DNA of 64,000 nt from Prochlorococcus sp. AG-347-L19 (GCA_003278895.1 QCCO01000003.1:1-64000); one strand, 5' to 3'. Positions 49,476 through 58,244 are shown, numbered from the stretch's first letter. The notes: generated by a model not told the origin, from the letters alone. A program made the numbers and translations.

Positions 49476-49694
49476 TTAATCATCATAAACAAGACATTCC
49501 GGTTCATCCGGATTGGAATCGCAGAAAAGTTCCAAAGCATTAGGGTCATGTTTATCCTCTGGATGATGATCCTTATATTCTTCGAGTTCTTTTAGCTCTT
49601 CAGTTAAGTGTCTGACCTTTGGAAGATTGCCCTCTGCTTTTGCAGATTCGATTTCCGATTGATCTTTTTGGATGTGTTCGTCAATGGATTTCAT
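49476..49694 (-). CDS. cp12: Calvin-cycle regulator CP12 (reduced form)
   Basis: CP12 is a small, mostly disordered redox linker that ties GAPDH to phosphoribulokinase in the dark. The 72-residue protein keeps the C-terminal disulfide and GAPDH-binding tail (ELFCDSNPDEPECLVYDD, Cys58 and Cys67). The N-terminal Cys pair is absent, and the AWDxVEEL core is only loosely present as LTEELKELEEY. This shortened redox set is consistent with what is described for Prochlorococcus CP12. It is monocistronic with a terminator after it. Confidence 0.92.
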   Translation of the reverse strand: MKSIDEHIQKDQSEIESAKAEGNLPKVRHLTEELKELEEYKDHHPEDKHDPNALELFCDSNPDEPECLVYDD

Positions 49695-49760
49695 TTTAAG
49701 CTTTTCGTACTTTAGTAGACATACATAACATAGTTAATTTTTAATGAAATTGCATTATCT

Positions 49761-49781
49761 ATGAACTAAATAAGTGTTCAT
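49761..49781. promoter_or_regulatory. Inverted repeat upstream of cp12
   Basis: ATGAAC (49761-49766) and GTTCAT (49776-49781) form a perfect 6-bp dyad with a 9-base spacer, about 67-87 bases upstream of the cp12 start on the minus strand. It could be an operator for a dimeric regulator such as a LysR-type CbbR/RbcR homologue, but no identity can be assigned and a chance repeat is possible. Confidence 0.3.
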
Positions 49782-49819
49782 TACAACATCATTTTTTTTG
49801 AAATTGATTTACGTATTTT

Positions 49820-50764
49820 TTAGGACTCTAATCTCATTATTTCCTCTAAAGATGGTAGAACTGGAATTAGTTGATTTGGATTTAAAGGGAATAAAGCTTT
49901 GTAGTAATCTTTTTTCCATTCATTGTCGAAGCATGTCCTATTTACCTTAGACAAGTTAAAGAATTTTATTCTCCATTCAATAATCTTTTCAAAACTTGAT
50001 AGTTCTTGTTCAGTACATTTGAAAAGTTTGCTATATATCAATTCCCATCTTATAAGCGTTGGGAAAAGGTAAATATCTGCGTAGGTTAACTCTTCTCCAA
50101 ATATCCAGTCCCCTTTGTTTTTCTGTAGTAAATTTTCAACTTCATCTATAGCTGCGAAAAGATTTTGACTTGCTTTTTCGTAAGCTGACTGGTTTCTGGC
50201 GAAACCACATTTATATACGCCATCATTAATATTGTTATTAATTAAATCTAAAAATTTTTGATTACAATCTTTTATAATTAAGCCCTGATTTTTCGATTCA
50301 CTTTTTATTGAATTGAGCAGTCTTATAATCTGAGAACTTTCATTAGATAAAACATTTACATCATCTTTCACAAAACTAATTAAAAGAGGTAATGTCGCTC
50401 TAAAAATAATCTTTTCATTAGCTTTTTTGTAAAGGTCCGAAAGTCTTATACATCCTTTAATACTTGTATTGAAAATCCATTCGCCATGCTCAACATCTGC
50501 TTTTAAAAAAATAACCTTAACTTTTTTTGATAAATGTTTTATTTCGTGGACGAGTAAAGTTCTTTGACACCATGGACAAGAATTGCCTACCAATAGATAT
50601 ATTTGTCCATTCTCATTATTAATATCATATTCACTATCAATTGTTATACCTTTAGGCCTTTTATAGTTACCATGTAAATCTGAAGGTGCGAAGCCATTCA
50701 TTAGTTGGTTCCAAAACCAAAACCAGAATTTTTTGGAGACCTTTATGAGATGTTTATTTTGCAT
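49820..50764 (-). CDS. Glutathione S-transferase-like protein with CPWC motif
   Basis: The 314-residue protein has a thioredoxin-fold N-terminal domain with NSCPWCQRTLLVHEIKHL (CPWC at residues 63-66), a cis-Pro region (RATLPLLISF) and an all-helical C-terminal domain with GEELTYADIYLFPTLIRWE. It most resembles the glutathionyl-hydroquinone reductase (Xi/Omega-type) GSTs, which reduce glutathionylated quinones, but it keeps a dithiol Cys pair more like a glutaredoxin. Substrate is unknown. It is divergent from the aspartoacylase gene with only 23 bases between starts, so the two probably share control. Confidence 0.8.
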   Translation of the reverse strand: MQNKHLIKVSKKFWFWFWNQLMNGFAPSDLHGNYKRPKGITIDSEYDINNENGQIYLLVGNSCPWCQRTLLVHEIKHLSKKVKVIFLKADVEHGEWIFNTSIKGCIRLSDLYKKANEKIIFRATLPLLISFVKDDVNVLSNESSQIIRLLNSIKSESKNQGLIIKDCNQKFLDLINNNINDGVYKCGFARNQSAYEKASQNLFAAIDEVENLLQKNKGDWIFGEELTYADIYLFPTLIRWELIYSKLFKCTEQELSSFEKIIEWRIKFFNLSKVNRTCFDNEWKKDYYKALFPLNPNQLIPVLPSLEEIMRLES

Positions 50765-50787
50765 AAAATTTTATTTTTAAAGAAAAA

Positions 50788-51693
50788 ATGACTGTTCAAA
50801 GAATACTTATCGTTTCAGGTACTCATGGGAATGAAGTTAATCCTGTTTGGGCGGTTAAACAATTTAATAGAGAAGAAAATAGTTTAAATCATGGTATTGA
50901 GTACGAGTTCATCATCGGTAATCCTGTTGCCTACGAAAAAGGGTGCAGATATATAGATGTAGATTTAAATAGATCTTTTAAAGAAAGTGGGAATTTTGAT
51001 CAACATAAGAATAGCTTTTATGAAATTAATAGAGCCAATTTTTTAGTAGATCAATTTGGAATTGACGGATCTAAACCCTGTCAAATTGTAATCGATTTGC
51101 ATACCACTACTGCAAATATGGGAACTAGCATTGTTTTGTATGGGAGGAGATTCAAAGATTTTTGTTTAGCTGCATTACTGCAGAACAAATTTGGATTGCC
51201 TATTTATTTACATGAAAAAGATAAAACTCAAACAGGCTTTCTTGTAGAAGCTTGGCCATGTGGTCTAGTTATTGAAATAGGAGCTGTAGCACAAAATTTT
51301 TATGATCAAAAAATCATAGATAGATTTTCTTTATTAATTAGCTCCTTAAGGGAAGAGATAGATAAATTGAGAAAGCATCTAATAGAAATCCCAAAGGAAT
51401 TGGTTGTTTATGTTCATCAAGGAAGTATAGATTATCCAAGAAATGAAAAAGGAGATATTAATGCCCTAATTCATCCTGAGAGAATAAACCAAGATTGGAA
51501 AATGATTAAAAAAGGAGATCCATTATTTCTGGATAGTCAAGGAATAATTCACAAATATGAAGGAGACCAATTGATTTGGCCTGTTTTTATTGGAGAAGTT
51601 GCTTATAAGGAAAAAAAAATTGCCATGAGCTACACAAAAAAAGAAGTGATTTGTTCCAAAAAACAATGGGTTCAAGAGTTTGAAAGTCTTTAA
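50788..51693 (+). CDS. Aspartoacylase-family zinc hydrolase
   Basis: The 301-residue protein is of the AspA/ACY2 type: zinc ligands in VSGTHGNEVNP (H13, E16) and VIDLHTTTANMG (H105), the substrate Arg region VDLNRSF (59-64), and catalytic Glu in GLVIEIGAVAQ. The family removes acetate from N-acetylaspartate. That substrate is not expected in Prochlorococcus, so another N-acyl amino acid may be used. Length is normal. It is divergent from the GST-like gene. Confidence 0.85.
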   Translation: MTVQRILIVSGTHGNEVNPVWAVKQFNREENSLNHGIEYEFIIGNPVAYEKGCRYIDVDLNRSFKESGNFDQHKNSFYEINRANFLVDQFGIDGSKPCQIVIDLHTTTANMGTSIVLYGRRFKDFCLAALLQNKFGLPIYLHEKDKTQTGFLVEAWPCGLVIEIGAVAQNFYDQKIIDRFSLLISSLREEIDKLRKHLIEIPKELVVYVHQGSIDYPRNEKGDINALIHPERINQDWKMIKKGDPLFLDSQGIIHKYEGDQLIWPVFIGEVAYKEKKIAMSYTKKEVICSKKQWVQEFESL

Positions 51694-51810
51694 ATTAAGA
51701 AATCGGAACAATAAATAGCTGAAAATTAATAAGTATTTTTTATTTAATAGATAAGTTTATTTAATATTCAATACTTTTATTTTTTTTGCTAACTGTTAAA
51801 CATTAAAAAC

Positions 51811-51939
51811 TTAAATTCTTTCACTCCAATAAATAACAGCTCCAAAAGCCTCTAATTGCAGTCTTCTATGCTTAGCCTCTCTTAAGGAAACTACCTCTCT
51901 AGATCTTTTTCCGTTAAGAAGCCATTCAATTATTACCAA
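51811..51939 (-). CDS. Small basic protein of 42 residues, divergent from psbA
   Basis: On the minus strand a TTG at 51939, preceded by GAGG 7 bases upstream, opens 42 codons: MVIIEWLLNGKRSREVVSLR, then EAKHRRLQLEAFGAVIYWSE and RI. The DNA is visibly less AT-rich than the flanks and codon use looks genuine, with a patterned basic/amphipathic helix. An in-frame TGA lies directly upstream, so TTG (or ATT a few codons on) is the only reasonable start. I do not recognise a named family. Its place beside psbA and divergent direction suggest shared light control. It is too short for most gene callers. Confidence 0.6.
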   Translation of the reverse strand: MVIIEWLLNGKRSREVVSLREAKHRRLQLEAFGAVIYWSERI

Positions 51940-52028
51940 GTTGAATCCTCAATAACAAAGAAAATCTTAAGACATGGAAGTTCTTTTCTTCTATTCTCTA
52001 AAAAATAAGTTTACTTAAAGAAAAAATA

Positions 52029-52060
52029 TTTACACATTTTTAGCAATTTTGGTCTAAAAT
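52029..52060 (+). promoter_or_regulatory. Candidate psbA promoter
   Basis: TTTACA (52029-52034) and TCTAAAAT (52053-52060) form a -35/-10-like pair with a spacer of 18-20 bases, about 68 bases upstream of the psbA ATG. This is longer than the ideal 17-base spacer, so the exact -10 is uncertain. It would give a leader of about 60 bases. Confidence 0.4.
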
Positions 52061-52097
52061 CTTCGGAGCGGGAGTAATTTTCCGTTTTTATTTACAC

Positions 52098-52113
52098 GTC
52101 TCACTTTTGAGAC
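52098..52113 (+). promoter_or_regulatory. Hairpin in the psbA 5-prime leader
   Basis: GTCTCA (52098-52103), loop CTTT, TGAGAC (52108-52113): a perfect 6-bp stem with a 4-base loop ending 15 bases before the psbA start codon. There is no Shine-Dalgarno sequence between it and the ATG, so it may control ribosome access or mRNA stability. Confidence 0.5.
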
Positions 52114-52128
52114 ATACTTTACGAACTC

Positions 52129-53211
52129 ATGACAACTATTCAGCAGCAGCGTTCTTCGCTGCTAAAAGGTTGGCCACAGTTTTGTGAGTGGGTAACATCA
52201 ACTAACAATAGAATTTATGTTGGTTGGTTCGGCGTCTTAATGATTCCATGCCTTCTTACAGCAGCGGCTTGCTTCATCGTTGCATTCATCGCAGCACCAC
52301 CAGTAGACATCGACGGAATTAGAGAGCCAGTTGCTGGTTCATTCCTATATGGAAACAACATCATCTCAGGTGCAGTTGTTCCTTCATCTAACGCTATTGG
52401 TCTACACTTCTACCCAATTTGGGAAGCAGCTACTGTAGATGAGTGGTTATACAACGGTGGTCCTTACCAGCTTGTAATTTTCCACTTCCTAATTGGTATC
52501 TCAGCATACATGGGAAGACAGTGGGAGCTTTCATACCGTCTAGGTATGCGTCCTTGGATCTGTGTTGCATACTCTGCACCAGTTTCAGCAGCTTTCGCAG
52601 TATTCCTTGTATACCCATTCGGTCAAGGTTCATTCTCTGACGGAATGCCCCTAGGTATCTCTGGAACATTCAACTTCATGTTTGTTTTCCAGGCAGAGCA
52701 CAACATTCTTATGCACCCATTCCATATGGCTGGTGTTGCTGGTATGTTCGGAGGATCTTTATTCTCAGCAATGCATGGTTCACTTGTTACTTCATCTCTA
52801 ATCAGAGAAACAACTGAGACAGAGTCTCAGAACTATGGTTACAAGTTCGGACAAGAAGAAGAAACATACAACATCGTTGCAGCTCACGGCTACTTCGGTC
52901 GTTTGATCTTCCAATATGCAAGTTTCAATAACAGCAGAAGTCTTCACTTCTTCCTAGCTGTATTCCCAGTTGTTTGTGTATGGTTAACTTCAATGGGTAT
53001 CTGCACAATGGCATTCAACCTTAACGGTTTCAACTTCAACCAGTCAGTTGTTGATGCAAACGGTAAGATTGTTCCTACATGGGGTGATGTTCTTAACAGA
53101 GCTAACCTAGGTATGGAAGTAATGCACGAGCGTAACGCTCACAACTTCCCACTTGATCTAGCAGCAGCTGAGTCTACAACAGTAGCTCTTTCAGCTCCAG
53201 CTATCGGTTAA
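52129..53211 (+). CDS. psbA: Photosystem II D1 protein
   Basis: The 360-residue D1 core protein binds the PSII pigments, QB and the Mn4Ca cluster. It has the conserved [49 protein letters not shown] and [18 protein letters not shown]. Asp171 equals the standard D170 Mn ligand. Position 131 (standard 130) is Gln, the D1:1-type residue. The C-terminal tail [15 protein letters not shown] is the extension removed by CtpA after LDLA. The gene uses C-ending codons much more than its neighbours, as is usual for very highly expressed genes, and cyanophages carry psbA copies. Confidence 0.99.
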   Translation: MTTIQQQRSSLLKGWPQFCEWVTSTNNRIYVGWFGVLMIPCLLTAAACFIVAFIAAPPVDIDGIREPVAGSFLYGNNIISGAVVPSSNAIGLHFYPIWEAATVDEWLYNGGPYQLVIFHFLIGISAYMGRQWELSYRLGMRPWICVAYSAPVSAAFAVFLVYPFGQGSFSDGMPLGISGTFNFMFVFQAEHNILMHPFHMAGVAGMFGGSLFSAMHGSLVTSSLIRETTETESQNYGYKFGQEEETYNIVAAHGYFGRLIFQYASFNNSRSLHFFLAVFPVVCVWLTSMGICTMAFNLNGFNFNQSVVDANGKIVPTWGDVLNRANLGMEVMHERNAHNFPLDLAAAESTTVALSAPAIG

Positions 53212-53232
53212 GCTTAAAGTTCTTAAACTAAC

Positions 53233-53259
53233 AAGCCCCCTTTTTGGGGGCTTTTTTTT
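53233..53259 (+). terminator. psbA intrinsic terminator
   Basis: AAGCCCCC (53233-53240), loop TTTTT, GGGGGCTT (53246-53253) followed by a T run to 53259, starting about 22 bases after the psbA stop. A strong, GC-rich stem fits the need to isolate this highly transcribed gene from aroC. Confidence 0.95.
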
Positions 53260-53319
53260 GTTTAATTTTCAATTGGTTTCATATAATGTTTATATATAGA
53301 TAAAACATTTGATATTTCT

Positions 53320-54420
53320 ATGAGTAGTAGTTTTGGAAAAATTTTTCGTGTTAGTACTTTTGGAGAATCACATGGTGGTGCAGTAGGAGTTATCCTTGAT
53401 GGATGTCCACCTAAGTTAAAAATAGATATAAATCTGATCCAAAATGAATTAGATAGGCGCAGACCTGGCCAAAGTGACATTACAACACCCAGAAATGAAG
53501 AAGATAAAATTGAAATATTAAGTGGGATAAAGGAAGGGTTAACACTTGGAACTCCAATAGCAATGTTGGTAAGAAATAAGGATCAAAGACCAGGAGATTA
53601 TAATAATTTGGAGCAGGTATTTAGACCTTCTCATGCAGATGGTACATATCATCTGAAATATGGAATTCAGGCAAGTTCTGGCGGTGGAAGAGCCTCTGCT
53701 AGAGAAACAATTGGGAGAGTAGCTGCTGGTGCTGTAGCAAAACAATTATTAAAAACCTTCTGTAACACTGAAATACTATCTTGGGTAAAGCGTATACATG
53801 ATATTGATTCTGATATAAATAAAGAGAAGATTTCTCTCAAAAAAATAGATTCTAATATTGTTAGATGTCCTGATGAAAAGGTATCAACAGAAATGATCGA
53901 GAGAATTAAGGAATTAAAGCGTCAAGGAGACTCTTGCGGCGGTGTTATTGAATGTCTAGTAAGGAATGTCCCTTCTGGTCTTGGAATGCCTGTTTTTGAT
54001 AAATTAGAAGCTGATTTAGCAAAGGCTTTGATGTCTTTGCCTGCAACGAAAGGCTTTGAATTAGGTTCAGGTTTCTCTGGAACTTATTTAAAAGGAAGCG
54101 AACATAATGATGCCTTCATCAAGTCTGATGATATTAGTAAGTTAAGAACAACATCAAACAATTCAGGAGGTATACAGGGCGGAATAAGTAATGGTGAAAA
54201 TATCGAGATGAAGATAGCTTTTAAACCTACAGCAACCATCGGGAAAGAACAGAAAACAGTAAATGCTGAAGGTGAAGAAGTACTTATGAAAGCAAAAGGT
54301 AGACACGATCCATGCGTTCTACCAAGAGCAGTTCCCATGGTTGACGCTATGGTAGCTTTAGTACTTGCTGATCATTTGCTTCTAAATCATGCTCAATGTG
54401 ACTTAATAAATAAGTATTAG
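53320..54420 (+). CDS. aroC: Chorismate synthase
   Basis: This FMN-dependent lyase makes chorismate from EPSP, the last step of the shikimate pathway and the source for menF and pabA/trpG in this window. The 366-residue protein shows [70 protein letters not shown] and [19 protein letters not shown]. It is complete and starts 61 bases after the psbA terminator. Confidence 0.97.
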   Translation: MSSSFGKIFRVSTFGESHGGAVGVILDGCPPKLKIDINLIQNELDRRRPGQSDITTPRNEEDKIEILSGIKEGLTLGTPIAMLVRNKDQRPGDYNNLEQVFRPSHADGTYHLKYGIQASSGGGRASARETIGRVAAGAVAKQLLKTFCNTEILSWVKRIHDIDSDINKEKISLKKIDSNIVRCPDEKVSTEMIERIKELKRQGDSCGGVIECLVRNVPSGLGMPVFDKLEADLAKALMSLPATKGFELGSGFSGTYLKGSEHNDAFIKSDDISKLRTTSNNSGGIQGGISNGENIEMKIAFKPTATIGKEQKTVNAEGEEVLMKAKGRHDPCVLPRAVPMVDAMVALVLADHLLLNHAQCDLINKY

Positions 54421-54451
54421 TTTTGTTGAACAAATTATATTTATCCTTAAC

Positions 54452-55078
54452 TTAATTATTTTTGAGCCATTCATATATTTTTGGATCAAATTCTTTATTT
54501 TTGATAGCTTTATCTCCAATTACAACTGCTTTATACCCTAAAGATTTATAAGTTTTTAAGTCATTGATTGATAGTCCTCCAGCAGCAATGAAATCAATAT
54601 TTTTATAGTGGAGTATATTTATCGAACTATCTTTACTTTTTATTGGGTAAATTTTGATAATGTTGCAATTTAAATCTATCGCCTCCTTAAGATCTGTTAA
54701 ATTATTAATTCCTGGAATTAATAAATAATTTTTTGACTGCGCATAATTGAAAAGATCTTTATCCCAAAATTTCATCATCGAAAAATTTAATCCAATTTTT
54801 AAAGAATCTTCTATTGATTGCTTATTAACTATGGAGGCAGAGCCTAAATTAATTCTTGGATATTTAATTTTGATATCGGATACAAAATCTAACCAATCTT
54901 CGTTGTTAGACCAACTTATTTCAATATTCTTTAATCCTAATTTTACTAAGTTTTCTAATTCTTCAAAAAATGAATTTCTTATAGAGGTATTTGAGTAAAT
55001 ATTATCTTCAGGTTTTATAAGTAAAAAAAAAGACTCAATTTTCAGGTACTCCGAAAAAGAATCTTCTTTATTATTCAT
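54452..55078 (-). CDS. eda: KDPG/KHG aldolase-family protein
   Basis: The 208-residue (beta/alpha)8 protein follows the KDPG aldolase pattern: LVKLGLKNIEISW with the catalytic-type Glu, GSASIVNKQSIEDSLKIG, LIPGINNLTDLKEAID, IIKIYPIKS with the Schiff-base Lys, and FIAAGGLSINDLK. Several usual positions are changed (for example PGxxTPSE becomes PGINNLTD). It may close the Entner-Doudoroff route reported for Prochlorococcus, cleaving KDPG to pyruvate and glyceraldehyde-3-phosphate. Substrate is uncertain because of the divergence. It follows ftsH on the same strand by about 20 bases. Confidence 0.72.
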   Translation of the reverse strand: MNNKEDSFSEYLKIESFFLLIKPEDNIYSNTSIRNSFFEELENLVKLGLKNIEISWSNNEDWLDFVSDIKIKYPRINLGSASIVNKQSIEDSLKIGLNFSMMKFWDKDLFNYAQSKNYLLIPGINNLTDLKEAIDLNCNIIKIYPIKSKDSSINILHYKNIDFIAAGGLSINDLKTYKSLGYKAVVIGDKAIKNKEFDPKIYEWLKNN

Positions 55079-55098
55079 TAAAAGTTTAAAATTCCGCG

Positions 55099-56952
55099 TT
55101 AAATATAGTTTGCAACTTTTACTTCTGAGCGGTTGAGCAAGTCTTGGATATCTTCAGTATCTATAGTTTCTCTTTCAATTAGCATTTGAGCCATTTCGTC
55201 AAGAACAGTTCTATTGTCTGTTAAAACTTTTGTAGCTCTCTTATAGGCAACATCAACAAGTTCTGAAACCTCTACATCAATTGTTGCGGCTGTATCTTCC
55301 GAGAAGTCTCTTGTAGAACTCATATCTCTTCCTAGAAACATTCCACCTTGAGATTGACCTAGAGCGACTGGACCTATTTTGTCACTCATACCGAATTTAG
55401 TGATCATTTGTCTTGCTACATTGGCAACTTGTTGTAAATCATTTGAAGCTCCGGTTGTTACTTCTTCTTCACCATAGACTATTTCTTCAGCAACTCTTCC
55501 ACCAAGAGCTACAGCCATTTGATTTTGAAGGTAAGAACGAGAGTAAAGACCAGATTCCATTCTTTCTTCACTTGGAGTAAAGAAGGTTAAACCTCCAGCT
55601 TGACCTCTAGGAATTATTGAAACTTTTGCTACGGGATCATAATCAGGCATTAATGCACCAACGAGTGCATGACCAGCTTCGTGATAAGCAACTAATTCTT
55701 TTTTCTTATCACTGATGACTCTATCTTTCTTTTCTGGACCTGCCATAACTCTTTCAATGGCATCACCTACTTCGTCATTACTTACTTTATCTAAATCTTT
55801 TCTAGCTGCTAGTATTGCTGCTTCATTTAAGAGATTGGCTAAATCTGCACCAGTGAATCCGGGTGTTCTTCTGGCAACTTTATCTAAATCAACGTCTTTT
55901 GAAAGCGTTTTATCTTTCGCATGAACATTTAAGATCTGCAATCTTCCAGCGTAATCAGGTCTATCTACCGTAACTTGTCTATCGAATCTTCCAGGGCGCA
56001 TTAAAGCTGAATCTAAAACATCTGGTCTGTTGGTAGCAGCAACTATTATTATTCCTGAATTCCCTTCAAACCCATCCATTTCGGTTAGGAGTTGATTTAA
56101 TGTTTGTTCTCTCTCATCATTTCCTCCGCCCATACCAGCACCTCTTTGTCTTCCAACTGCATCTATTTCGTCGATGAACACTATACAAGGAGCATTCTTT
56201 TTAGCTTGTTCAAAAAGATCTCTAACTCTGCTAGCTCCAACTCCTACAAACATCTCTACGAATTCAGAACCAGATATTGAGAAAAAAGGCACACCTGCTT
56301 CTCCGGCTACCGCTTTTGCTAGCAATGTTTTTCCTGTACCAGGAGGACCAACAAGAAGGACCCCTTTTGGAATTTTTGCTCCAACTGCAGTGAATCTATC
56401 TGGGCTCTTAAGAAAATCTACAACTTCAGTGAGTTCTAATTTTGCACCTTCAACACCAGCAACATCTGAAAAAGTTACTTGTGTAGATGGTTCCATTTGC
56501 AGTCTAGCTTTGCTTTTGCCAAAACTCATGGCAGGATTACCACCTCCCGCATTACCGCTTTGGGATCTTCTGAAAAGAAAAAATAGGCCTCCAATCAAAA
56601 GCACTGGAAAAATCAAACTACTAACAGCCTGTTGCCATGGATTGGCTAATTTTGTGGGGGTTACAGCTATATCTACATTATTCTCTGTCAGAATTTTTAA
56701 TAAATCTTTGTCAGGGGCTAAATTGACCTCAGACCTGCTTCCATCATTTTCAACAACCTGAGCTGTGGCATTATCTGGAGATATAAGGACTCTACTGATT
56801 TCTTTATCTTGGACTGCCTCTATAAAATCACTATATCTCAAGGTTTTTGTTGAACTTTCAGTACTAGGTTTATCAAAAACTGAAGTACCAATGAAAATTA
56901 CAGTAATCACGGCTAGGACATAAAGCCCTACGTTTCTCCAACGTTTATTCAC
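55099..56952 (-). CDS. ftsH: ATP-dependent zinc metalloprotease FtsH
   Basis: The 617-residue protein has two N-terminal membrane helices (residues about 7-24 and 110-127), an AAA module with [32 protein letters not shown] and the second region of homology [20 protein letters not shown], and the zinc motif HEAGH with later Glu ligand. Cyanobacterial FtsH hexamers in the thylakoid degrade photodamaged D1, which fits a gene near psbA and psbO. Which of the several FtsH paralogues this is cannot be told here. Confidence 0.97.
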   Translation of the reverse strand: MNKRWRNVGLYVLAVITVIFIGTSVFDKPSTESSTKTLRYSDFIEAVQDKEISRVLISPDNATAQVVENDGSRSEVNLAPDKDLLKILTENNVDIAVTPTKLANPWQQAVSSLIFPVLLIGGLFFLFRRSQSGNAGGGNPAMSFGKSKARLQMEPSTQVTFSDVAGVEGAKLELTEVVDFLKSPDRFTAVGAKIPKGVLLVGPPGTGKTLLAKAVAGEAGVPFFSISGSEFVEMFVGVGASRVRDLFEQAKKNAPCIVFIDEIDAVGRQRGAGMGGGNDEREQTLNQLLTEMDGFEGNSGIIIVAATNRPDVLDSALMRPGRFDRQVTVDRPDYAGRLQILNVHAKDKTLSKDVDLDKVARRTPGFTGADLANLLNEAAILAARKDLDKVSNDEVGDAIERVMAGPEKKDRVISDKKKELVAYHEAGHALVGALMPDYDPVAKVSIIPRGQAGGLTFFTPSEERMESGLYSRSYLQNQMAVALGGRVAEEIVYGEEEVTTGASNDLQQVANVARQMITKFGMSDKIGPVALGQSQGGMFLGRDMSSTRDFSEDTAATIDVEVSELVDVAYKRATKVLTDNRTVLDEMAQMLIERETIDTEDIQDLLNRSEVKVANYI

Positions 56953-56998
56953 GATAAAAAATCTTTAATAAATCTATAATACTAATAAATAAACAATA

Positions 56999-58174
56999 TT
57001 AAGAGCGTCTTAGAACATCTACTACACTTTTGAATGCAAACCATTCAGGAATTGGTTCGCCATTCCTTAATTTCTTTCTAAATTCAGTACCACTAAGTTT
57101 CATAATTTCATAATTAAATTCTTTAGCTTCTTCAGCGGTTATATATCCTTTTTCCTTGGTATAAACTAAATTTTTTGAAGGAACAGTTTGCATCATCAAT
57201 TCATCTGCACACTTATTCGCAAAATCCTGGGCGTCATATGGGCCATAAAAATCTTCACCAGTTGATGATGACTTACAACCAGCCATATCTCTACCAATAA
57301 TAAAATGGGTGCAGCCATAATTTCTTCTGATGATCATATGTTGAAGAGCTTCTCTTGGCCCTGCCATATGCATTGAATAAGGTAAAAAAGCCCATTTTAT
57401 TCTTTCATCAGATATTTCCTCTTCTAATTCTTTATAGGTTAAATATCTAACTTTTCCAGGGATGTCATCTTGTTGAGTTGGCCCACAAGTTGGATGAACT
57501 AAAACAACTGAGTTAGAGGAGACATTCTCTGAGAGTAAGGCATTAGTAAATAATTCATAATGTGCTCTATGAATTGGATTTCTGCACTGAAATGCAACTA
57601 CATCATGATTTGATGGCAGTGTAGATCTAACTTCTTCTGGGGTTTTGCAGGGGAATTCTCTAATTGGTAGTTCGAAACCATAAACTCTTCCTCCAACATA
57701 AAACCTCCCTCTCTCGTTAAAAATCATTTTAACAGCAGGATGATCTAAAGAATTAGTGCCATAACAAAGTTCAGCTTCTAAGGATTTGTCAGGCTCCCAT
57801 TTAGAGCTAACTTCTAAAACAGCTATTTTTTGTTTTTTATAAGTAAGCAATATTGTCTCTCCAGCTTTTACTTTTTCGTTATTTGAATCAAATACTATAG
57901 GCAAGCCAAAAAGCAACCCATTTGTATTTCTATTATTTTTAATTACCGAATTGTAGTTATTTTCATCCATAAAACCTTCCAAGGGAGAAAAAGCTCCAAC
58001 CATCAAAAGTTCTACATCGCATGCATTTCTCTCGCTACATTCAAACTCATAGGTAGCTATAGAGATAAGATCATTTTTAAGGTTTTTATCTTTGATAATT
58101 AAATTTTTTAGTTCCCCTCCATAAGGCGGTATTAGTCCATTGGTATCTGTTTTAGTTTTTTGTTGTAATTCCAT
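56999..58174 (-). CDS. sat: Sulfate adenylyltransferase (ATP sulfurylase)
   Basis: The 391-residue enzyme activates sulfate to APS for assimilation. It contains LMVGAFSPLEGFMDENNYN, FQCRNPIHRAHYELF with the HxxH nucleotide motif, LVHPTCGPTQQDDIPG and IGRDMAGCKSSSTGEDFYGPYDAQD. It belongs to the homomeric Sat/Met3 type without an APS kinase domain. It is downstream of psbO, from which it is separated by an intrinsic terminator. Confidence 0.96.
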   Translation of the reverse strand: MELQQKTKTDTNGLIPPYGGELKNLIIKDKNLKNDLISIATYEFECSERNACDVELLMVGAFSPLEGFMDENNYNSVIKNNRNTNGLLFGLPIVFDSNNEKVKAGETILLTYKKQKIAVLEVSSKWEPDKSLEAELCYGTNSLDHPAVKMIFNERGRFYVGGRVYGFELPIREFPCKTPEEVRSTLPSNHDVVAFQCRNPIHRAHYELFTNALLSENVSSNSVVLVHPTCGPTQQDDIPGKVRYLTYKELEEEISDERIKWAFLPYSMHMAGPREALQHMIIRRNYGCTHFIIGRDMAGCKSSSTGEDFYGPYDAQDFANKCADELMMQTVPSKNLVYTKEKGYITAEEAKEFNYEIMKLSGTEFRKKLRNGEPIPEWFAFKSVVDVLRRS

Positions 58175-58201
58175 TTTTTAAATTGATAAAGAAAAATTTT
58201 G

Positions 58202-58230
58202 AAAAAAAAAAGGGGTTTAACCCCCTTTTT
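58202..58230 (-). terminator. psbO intrinsic terminator
   Basis: Read on the minus strand, A5 G4-5, loop TTAAA, C4 T10. The stem lies 15 bases after the psbO stop and the T run gives a strong intrinsic terminator. It isolates psbO from sat. Confidence 0.88.
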
Positions 58231-58244
58231 CTCTTAAATAGGAT

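Larger units (their letters stand above)
51694..52128. other. 435-base region between aspartoacylase and psbA
   Basis: This is the only gap of more than 300 bases. It holds, from left to right: AT-rich sequence with no clear feature (51694-51810), a 42-codon small gene on the minus strand (51811-51939), and the psbA control region with a promoter-like pair and a leader hairpin (about 52029-52128). No tRNA is seen. Confidence 0.75.

Noticed and set aside
56174-56761. 195-codon plus-strand ORF opposite ftsH
   Set aside because: It mirrors the conserved AAA region of ftsH on the other strand; low-complexity translation and no independent start signals.
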